Below, one piece after another: positions 5,438-10,564 of a DNA stretch of 10,564 nucleotides (position 1 is its first letter; each line of letters begins with the position of its first letter). The notes beneath the pieces are model-generated. The model did no database searches and was not told the DNA's origin. It worked only from the letters and a program-made list of their open reading frames with translations. The stretch is taken from NCBI GenBank assembly GCA_947177005.1, contig CAMWSZ010000063.1, positions 1 to 10,564 of the forward strand. The letters run 5' to 3'. Both the position numbers and the translations under genes were made by a program. Source of the DNA: an uncultured Clostridia bacterium. Its GTDB lineage: Bacteria > Bacillota > Clostridia > Oscillospirales > Oscillospiraceae.

Positions 5438-6055
5438 TCAGACGGGCGTTGGGATATCTCTTGGTTCATAGTTGGGATCAGCGGAGGGGGGCGCATAGAC
5501 GGGGCCGCCCACATATTCGACATGCACCTCCGGCCTTTGAGTGACTGTGAATTCGATATTGCCGGGCGTAAACTCGAAGCTCTTATCTTTGACTTTCCAG
5601 TCAAAATTGAGCTTATCCAGCTCGTACTGGATGTTCAGCTCACCCGGATCAGCGCTGATCTTGGCGCCGCCCTTGGGGATGAAGTCCATTGCAATTTCAG
5701 GCCGGTAGTTTTTCAGCATTGTCTGTTCCGCGAACTTGGTAATGACCTCCTCGCCCAGCTTGGTTTTCATCATAGCCATACCCTGCTGGGCGAAGGTGGA
5801 CGACGCATCCTTGGCGGTCTGCATACCGTCTTTGGCCTGATTTTCCATCTGCCGCGCCAGAGTGGGTGTGAGGGAATTTCTCGCCTCATAGGTATCGATG
5901 TTCACGCGGGCAGGCTTGCTTTGGATTTTCAAACCGCTCTCCTCGGTGTGGGAGATTTCCGCCTCCACAGTCCCCCGCGTGTACTCCAGTTTCGCATGGG
6001 TTGTTTTCATTTCGATCTGAATGGGTACGGTAGTAATTTCAATCAACGGCTTCAT
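5438..6055 (-). CDS. yviE: YviE-like flagellar-locus protein (DUF6470)
   Basis: This 205-aa product resembles B. subtilis YviE, a protein of unknown function found between flgL and fliW. Short beta-type segments open the protein (IEITTVPIQIEMKTTHAKLE), then the family-like PARVNIDTYEARNSL near residues 48-62, an Ala/Met-rich helical stretch (about 63-105), and a second beta-rich half ending in VTQRPEVHVEYVGGPVYAPP followed by SADP. There is no signal peptide or membrane helix. It is assigned from these features and from position; I could not run a profile search. The ATG at 6055 has AAGGGAG about 12 bases upstream. It lies 50 bases after flgL and 16 before fliW. A role in export or filament assembly is only guilt by association. 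Confidence 0.82.
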   Translation of the reverse strand: MKPLIEITTVPIQIEMKTTHAKLEYTRGTVEAEISHTEESGLKIQSKPARVNIDTYEARNSLTPTLARQMENQAKDGMQTAKDASSTFAQQGMAMMKTKLGEEVITKFAEQTMLKNYRPEIAMDFIPKGGAKISADPGELNIQYELDKLNFDWKVKDKSFEFTPGNIEFTVTQRPEVHVEYVGGPVYAPPSADPNYEPRDIPTPV

Positions 6056-6105
6056 GGTGTGTACACGCTCCCTTCAAAAGTAAGATATTATTTGAGTGAT
6101 ACGGA

Positions 6106-7737
6106 CTACCGCATGTAGTCGATCAAAGACTCACTGAGCAGTTGGGTGCCGATTTTAAGATTGGCGCTGTAGCAGGAGTAATCCCACATAAACATACTAA
6201 TGGCGTCTGCCACGTCCACGTCCTCCAGGGCGGCGCGTTCTTCATTGAGGTTATAGCTCTGGCCGTCGAGGGTAGAGCCGTTGGCCTGAAGGAATTTCCC
6301 CTGCACGTCGGTATAGGTATAGCCGGAGAGGGTGAGGGAGCTGGCCTCATCGTACTTGGCCAGCAGCCGGAACGCCTTTTCCTTATCGCCTGCATTCGGG
6401 TACTTGCCCTCGTTGTCGCAGGTGCTGAGCAGCTCGCCGAACTCCCGCATCAGCAACACCAGGTTTTTGGGGTCTCCGTCGTCGTCGATACCGTAGCCCA
6501 GCATTTTGATGCCGGGAATGGCGTTGTTGTAGACGGTGCTGCCGACCATTTTGGTATTGCCGTTCTCGTCGGTGATTTCCTCCATGCCCAGGCCCAGGTC
6601 CGCGTACTGCTCCTCCTCGGCCAGCTTATTGAGGGTCCGCACGTTCTGGAAGTATTCGTACCAGGCTTTTTTGCTGTCGTACTCGGCCTTTGTAGCGTTG
6701 TAGGCTTTTTCGTACTTTTCTCTGTCCTCATCGGTTGTCAAGTCGTTATATTCGCGGCCACCCACAGCCGCTTTCGCCGCCTTTTCTGCTTCCTGAGCGG
6801 GCGTGGTGCCCTCCGCGTCTTCAAACGTCTTGAGCGTGTCACCATATTTTTTCAGGAAGTCCTCGGGAATCCCCTCATCGTTGAGTCTCGCGCCCCACTC
6901 CCAGTTATCAGCCGTAGAGACTTTTTTCAGCTTGCCTTCCCCGATTACATCATCTTTCAGCTGGCCGTCCGGTCCTCCCGGACCAAGTATGATACTGCCT
7001 GTAGTGAGATCCGCGGCAGGATATTTCTGATCCGCAGCTGGGGGATTATTATACAGCGGGAGATGATTGCCCTCATCATCCGCAATGGTGCCGTCCTCAT
7101 ACTTCATATAGCCGCTGGTAGCGGTGGCGCCGGTGCTGTCAACAATGGTAAAAACATCGCCGTTGGCGTCTCTGTACTTCCCGCCGCCAATGTCGGTAAA
7201 CTGGTTATGGTCCTTCCACCCGGCGTTATAATCGGGTGGAGTGAGATTGATGCCGCGGTAGAGGAGGTTTCCGTTTTCGTCCCAGGAGAAGGGGGGCTGG
7301 GAACCGTTGGTGCCGGAAAAGACGAACTCCTCTCCGTACTTCGCGCCGTTCATGGTCTGCACGATTGTTTCGGAGGTATTGATGAGCACGCCGCCCAGCT
7401 CCTGTTTAGCGGCAGCGGTAGGGTCGTCGAGTCCGCGGAGGATGGAGGTCCGGCCGGTAGCGTCCTCCAGATGATTTTTCATATCGCCCATTGCCAGCCA
7501 CGCGGTCTGGAAGCGGGTATAGGTATCGCTGTTATTGTTGCGGTAGGCGTCGTTATCCATATAATCCCGGCGGATGATCCAGGCGTGGGTAGCGTCGGCG
7601 GGGGCCTCTGCGTAGCTGTTGAATTTCCGGTGGGTCTGGACCTTCTCCGAGGAATTGAACAGGGTGGTATTGGACTGATTCAGATTATACCGGTAGGTAT
7701 TCATCTTCATGCTTGTGGTAATGCGGAATGATGACAT
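6106..7737 (-). CDS. flgL: Flagellar hook-filament junction protein FlgL (HAP3), enlarged
   Basis: FlgL forms the distal ring of the hook-filament junction, on which flagellin polymerises. The N-terminus (MSSFRITTSMKMNTYRYNLN, then VQTHRKFNSYAEAPADATHA near 33-52) is the clostridial variant of the flagellin-like export and coiled-coil domain. YGEEFVFSGTNGSQPPFSWD near 134-153 is the typical FlgL turn into the outer domain. The C-terminus RAALEDVDVADAISMFMWDY followed by TQLLSESLIDYMR is diagnostic. At 543 aa it is almost twice the B. subtilis protein (about 298). The excess is an acidic, Gly-rich then Ala/Glu/Lys-rich insertion at about residues 165-375, which should project from the filament surface. 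The start at 7737 has a perfect AAGGAGG eight bases upstream. Confidence 0.93.
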   Translation of the reverse strand: MSSFRITTSMKMNTYRYNLNQSNTTLFNSSEKVQTHRKFNSYAEAPADATHAWIIRRDYMDNDAYRNNNSDTYTRFQTAWLAMGDMKNHLEDATGRTSILRGLDDPTAAAKQELGGVLINTSETIVQTMNGAKYGEEFVFSGTNGSQPPFSWDENGNLLYRGINLTPPDYNAGWKDHNQFTDIGGGKYRDANGDVFTIVDSTGATATSGYMKYEDGTIADDEGNHLPLYNNPPAADQKYPAADLTTGSIILGPGGPDGQLKDDVIGEGKLKKVSTADNWEWGARLNDEGIPEDFLKKYGDTLKTFEDAEGTTPAQEAEKAAKAAVGGREYNDLTTDEDREKYEKAYNATKAEYDSKKAWYEYFQNVRTLNKLAEEEQYADLGLGMEEITDENGNTKMVGSTVYNNAIPGIKMLGYGIDDDGDPKNLVLLMREFGELLSTCDNEGKYPNAGDKEKAFRLLAKYDEASSLTLSGYTYTDVQGKFLQANGSTLDGQSYNLNEERAALEDVDVADAISMFMWDYSCYSANLKIGTQLLSESLIDYMR

Positions 7738-7770
7738 TCAAGAAACCTCCTTACTTCATACTATGCCGGA

Positions 7771-10302
7771 TCAGATCGTGCGGTTAATGAGGGTGTCCAG
7801 CATCTCGTCTATCGTAGTGAGCAGCTTGCAGGCGGCGGAGAATGCCTGAGAGAACTGCATCATATTGGTTGCCTCTTCGTTCAGGTCCACGCCGTAAACA
7901 CTGATGCGGTCGTTGTCCAGATTAAGGGTAGTCAGGTTATAGGTGGAGTACATGACGTTGGCGGTGCGGCTGTCAGTACCGAGGGTGCTGGTGACGTTGC
8001 CGTACATCTCCTGGAAATTGCCCTTAAAGAACTCGGTATTATTATAGACGGCGTCGTGAACGGTATCCTTGGCGTTATACTTTTTGGTCTGGCCCATGAG
8101 GCTGACGAAATGGGCGATATTATCGTTGCGGGTGGTGCCGTCCTGCCATTTGACGGAGCCGTCATCGGCGTCGATATAGGTTTCATTGGGCTTGACGCTG
8201 TTGAGGATACGGTTCATGCCGTGGGCCCAGCTGTAGGAGACGGAGATATTTTTGGCGTTGATATTGGAGGGATCGTCCAGCTCTCCGTTGTTGCTGAAGA
8301 GCATACCGCCGTCATAGAATCTGTACTCTTCGGTAAGTGTACCGTTGTCCCGCAGGGCGTTGAGGCAGATCTGGTAGTCCTTCAGAGCGGTCTGATAGGC
8401 TTCAAAGTCGTTCAGCGCCGGCGGTGTTGCCTCACTGTCTTTGGGGAAGGGGTTGTCGGGGTCCTGGGCCGCGTCAATCACTTTTCTGAGGTCCTGCAAG
8501 GTTTTCAGGCTGATATCACCGGCAGTAATATTGATTGCGGTTCCATCGGGGAGGGTGCCGGAAAATGCTGCAAAGCCTGTGCCGGTTTGGATTGCAGCCG
8601 GAGGAGTAGCAGCTGAACTTTTATCTGCAAATGTAGTAGCAGGATCAGGTACTTGAATTGTGTTTCCATCCTTGTCTGTACTAGTAACCATATTCAAAGT
8701 ACCGGTCAGCCCATACACTTTCACATAATCCTCCACATTCGGCATGGTATTCGCCGAATTCAGTTCAGAGGCAAGCTTTTGGGCGAAGCTATCCAGCATA
8801 TGCTGAAAATACGGGATGCCGTGTTTCACAGCGGCGTTGGGGTCCAAAGCGATATCGAGCTGACTGGAATACTCGCCCTCTTCCGTGAGCATTTCCCGCA
8901 GGCCCTGAAGGTAGCCATACGTATCGTTGTCGTCCAGCCAGACGGGGTAGGAGGTATACATAGGCCGGTCGTAATCCTTGATGATGCCTCTTTTATCGGT
9001 CAGCTCTGAGATACGGAACATATAGCGGTTGTCGTCGGCGCCCTTCTGGTAGCTTGTGATGACCGCCGCCTTATCGATATCATCTGTCGGCACGCCGTTT
9101 TTATCCAGATATTTGAGTGCTGGAGTTTTATCCATTGGATCATACTCGGGATTGATTGCCAGGGTCTCCCCAAAGTTCAGAACCCTATACTTTTCTGCCT
9201 CAAATACTGCTTTAGTACTGTCACGGTCAATCGGCTCAGTACCGTTAATTTTAGCCTGAATGTCAGCCGGAAGATCTTGCAGATTAACATGGCTGTTAGC
9301 CGGGATCATAGGAACATTAAAGGGAGATTTAGAATTGTCCTCGTTGAACCAGTCATATCCGATATCGTAAAAGACATATTTCTCTGTAGGTACGCTTTTA
9401 TTGGGATCATCTGCGCTGGGTCCCCAAATGGAGGCTCTGTCATTCTCATCCGGGCCGAAATCCATCTTTGCTGCGTAGATGCCGTCCACCAGCGTGATAG
9501 GATTATTCTGTCTTGCGCCGTTCCAGGTATAATCGTCGGTATTTTTCAGGGTGATGGTCAATTTTTCGACCTCGGTGGTCTGGTTGATGCGCTCCATGGA
9601 ATAGGTGACGTCGATATTCATAAACTTGGAGAGCTTATCGATCTGGACGTTGCGGGCGTCGCGCAGCTCCAGGGCGTTGCCGCCGTAGACGGACTGTGTA
9701 CGGATCTGCTCATTGAGGTCCCGGATATTTTCGAGGATAAAGTTGACCTCATCGACGTTTTCCATTAAGCGGGCCTCTTCGCTTCTTTTGGTCTGCTCCA
9801 ACTCCTTGGCATAGCTGTTGAGGAGGGTGCAGAGGGTACTGGCGGCGCCGCGGGCGAGGTCATCATGGGTGGTGGAATTCGGGTGTTCCAGCAAATAGTC
9901 CAGGGCGTTTTTGAAGTCGCCCAGCTGGGCCTCGATGACGCCGAAGCCCTCGTCGCCCTTGCCGACCTCGTCGAGGATATTGCTGATCTGTTCGAGGCCG
10001 TTCTGCATGGCCTCATAGTAGCCGAGGCTGGCGTTTTCGTTGCGGAAGCGGATATCCAGGAAGGGGTCGCGGAGCTGGGACACATTGTCCACGATTGCGC
10101 CGTAGCCGATATTGATATTGAACTGGTTTTGATAGCGTGGGGTGCCGGTATCGTACATAGAGGACTGGTCGGTACGCTGGCGGGTGTAGCCCTCCGTGTT
10201 GATATTGCCGATATTGTTGCCCACGACGTGCATAGCGGACTGAGCGGAATAGATTCCCAGCCGCGCGGCGGTATATGAGCCAAAGGTACCGATGACTGCC
10301 AT
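7771..10302 (-). CDS. flgK: Flagellar hook-associated protein FlgK (HAP1), enlarged
   Basis: FlgK makes the proximal ring of the hook-filament junction, between hook and FlgL. The conserved D0/D1 N-terminus is clear (SAMHVVGNNIGNINTEGYTR at 22-41; NALELRDARNVQIDKLSKFM near 209-228). The C-terminal D0 helix is EEATNMMQFSQAFSAACKLL followed by TTIDEMLDTLIN. The internal FlgK motif GYLQGLREMLTEEGEY with IPYFQHMLDSFAQKLASELN lies at about 463-515, far later than in typical 460-560 aa proteins. At 843 aa the protein carries extra segments at about 240-460 and 520-690; the second includes a Thr/Ala/Pro-rich linker. The DNA for parts of these inserts is clearly AT-richer than the flanks. The ATG at 10302 follows AAAGGAGA ten bases away. 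The flgL start lies 33 bases after its stop. Confidence 0.95.
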   Translation of the reverse strand: MAVIGTFGSYTAARLGIYSAQSAMHVVGNNIGNINTEGYTRQRTDQSSMYDTGTPRYQNQFNINIGYGAIVDNVSQLRDPFLDIRFRNENASLGYYEAMQNGLEQISNILDEVGKGDEGFGVIEAQLGDFKNALDYLLEHPNSTTHDDLARGAASTLCTLLNSYAKELEQTKRSEEARLMENVDEVNFILENIRDLNEQIRTQSVYGGNALELRDARNVQIDKLSKFMNIDVTYSMERINQTTEVEKLTITLKNTDDYTWNGARQNNPITLVDGIYAAKMDFGPDENDRASIWGPSADDPNKSVPTEKYVFYDIGYDWFNEDNSKSPFNVPMIPANSHVNLQDLPADIQAKINGTEPIDRDSTKAVFEAEKYRVLNFGETLAINPEYDPMDKTPALKYLDKNGVPTDDIDKAAVITSYQKGADDNRYMFRISELTDKRGIIKDYDRPMYTSYPVWLDDNDTYGYLQGLREMLTEEGEYSSQLDIALDPNAAVKHGIPYFQHMLDSFAQKLASELNSANTMPNVEDYVKVYGLTGTLNMVTSTDKDGNTIQVPDPATTFADKSSAATPPAAIQTGTGFAAFSGTLPDGTAINITAGDISLKTLQDLRKVIDAAQDPDNPFPKDSEATPPALNDFEAYQTALKDYQICLNALRDNGTLTEEYRFYDGGMLFSNNGELDDPSNINAKNISVSYSWAHGMNRILNSVKPNETYIDADDGSVKWQDGTTRNDNIAHFVSLMGQTKKYNAKDTVHDAVYNNTEFFKGNFQEMYGNVTSTLGTDSRTANVMYSTYNLTTLNLDNDRISVYGVDLNEEATNMMQFSQAFSAACKLLTTIDEMLDTLINRTI

Positions 10303-10348
10303 CGCAAAAAATCTCCTTTATATATGGTGATAGGCGGGAACCGTGGTT

Positions 10349-10564
10349 TTACGCCATAAAATTGGTAGACCCTCTTGGGGCCGGGTTTTGGGACGGAACG
10401 GGCACATGATTGTCCTCCAGGATTTTTTCGATCATGTGGAGGTTGCACTCCAGGGTATTTTTGGCGACCTCGGAGGCGGCCTTGAAAATGGAGTACTGCC
10501 GGCGCAGGGCGGCGGCGGCGGCTTTCGTTTCCTGCTCCGCGCCGGCCGGGCAGCGGCTCATGAT
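10349..10564 (-). CDS. Possible FlgN-type export chaperone (5' part outside window)
   Basis: The last 70 residues or so of an alpha-helical protein are visible. They contain ETKAAAAALRRQYSIFKAAS followed by EVAKNTLECNLHMIEKILE and a short Pro-rich tail ending STNFMA. The frame is still open at the window edge (an Ile codon precedes the first in-window ATG at 10561), so the true start is probably beyond it. FlgN is the cytoplasmic chaperone of FlgK and FlgL, and in B. subtilis its gene (yvyG) lies directly before flgK, as here. The helical content with a hydrophobic heptad pattern and the 46-base gap to flgK fit that role. Sequence alone is too short and variable to prove it, so I give no symbol. 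Confidence 0.5.
   Translation of the reverse strand: MMSRCPAGAEQETKAAAAALRRQYSIFKAASEVAKNTLECNLHMIEKILEDNHVPVPSQNPAPRGSTNFMA

Noticed and set aside
5422..5604. Longer FliW start at 5604
   Set aside because: The added 61 residues lie inside yviE and match nothing in the FliW family. The GTG at 5421 has a strong ribosome site.
6142..7731. Plus-strand open frame of 529 codons opposite flgL
   Set aside because: It mirrors flgL almost exactly, has Val/Gly/Ala-rich translation without motifs, and lacks a ribosome site.
1..10564. CRISPR array, insertion sequence, tRNA or rRNA
   Set aside because: No regularly spaced direct repeats, no transposase-like frame and no tRNA or rRNA signature were seen on either strand.

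Overview
The window is a compact flagellar locus, with every gene on the minus strand (transcription runs from high to low coordinates). The gene order, strong AGGAGG-type ribosome sites, TTG and GTG starts, sigma-A promoters and FlgL/FlgK sequence style point to a motile Firmicute of the class Clostridia. A moderately GC-rich gut lineage such as Oscillospirales is plausible, but the order is inferred, not proven.

Right half (10564 to about 4650): a late flagellar operon in the order [possible flgN]-flgK-flgL-yviE(DUF6470)-fliW-csrA. This matches the Bacillus subtilis yvyG-flgK-flgL-yviE-fliW-csrA block. It encodes the two hook-filament junction proteins, a probable export chaperone (cut by the window edge), the poorly understood YviE protein, and the FliW/CsrA pair that couples flagellin secretion to flagellin translation. 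The block closes with a strong intrinsic terminator (4645-4679). In B. subtilis the flagellin gene hag follows csrA; here no flagellin gene follows.

Middle (about 4017 to 4705): a 689-base intergenic region with no convincing gene. It holds the csrA terminator, a long inverted repeat, two well-formed sigma-A promoters facing flgB (at 4499-4527 and 4170-4198), a weaker third one (4064-4091), a GC-rich 11-bp hairpin between the first two, and recurrent TTCGGCA motifs. The flgB leader carries CsrA-like GGA motifs, one of them on the ribosome site.

Left half (4016 to 1): the start of the fla/che basal-body operon, flgB-flgC-fliE-fliF-fliG. It encodes two proximal rod proteins, the rod/MS-ring adapter, the MS ring and the rotor switch protein FliG, whose last few codons lie beyond base 1. 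fliF and fliG overlap and are probably translationally coupled.

Most of the window is ordinary flagellar biology. The unusual parts are the enlarged variable regions of FlgK (843 aa) and FlgL (543 aa), the extended CsrA, and the structured intergenic region that probably controls the basal-body operon.
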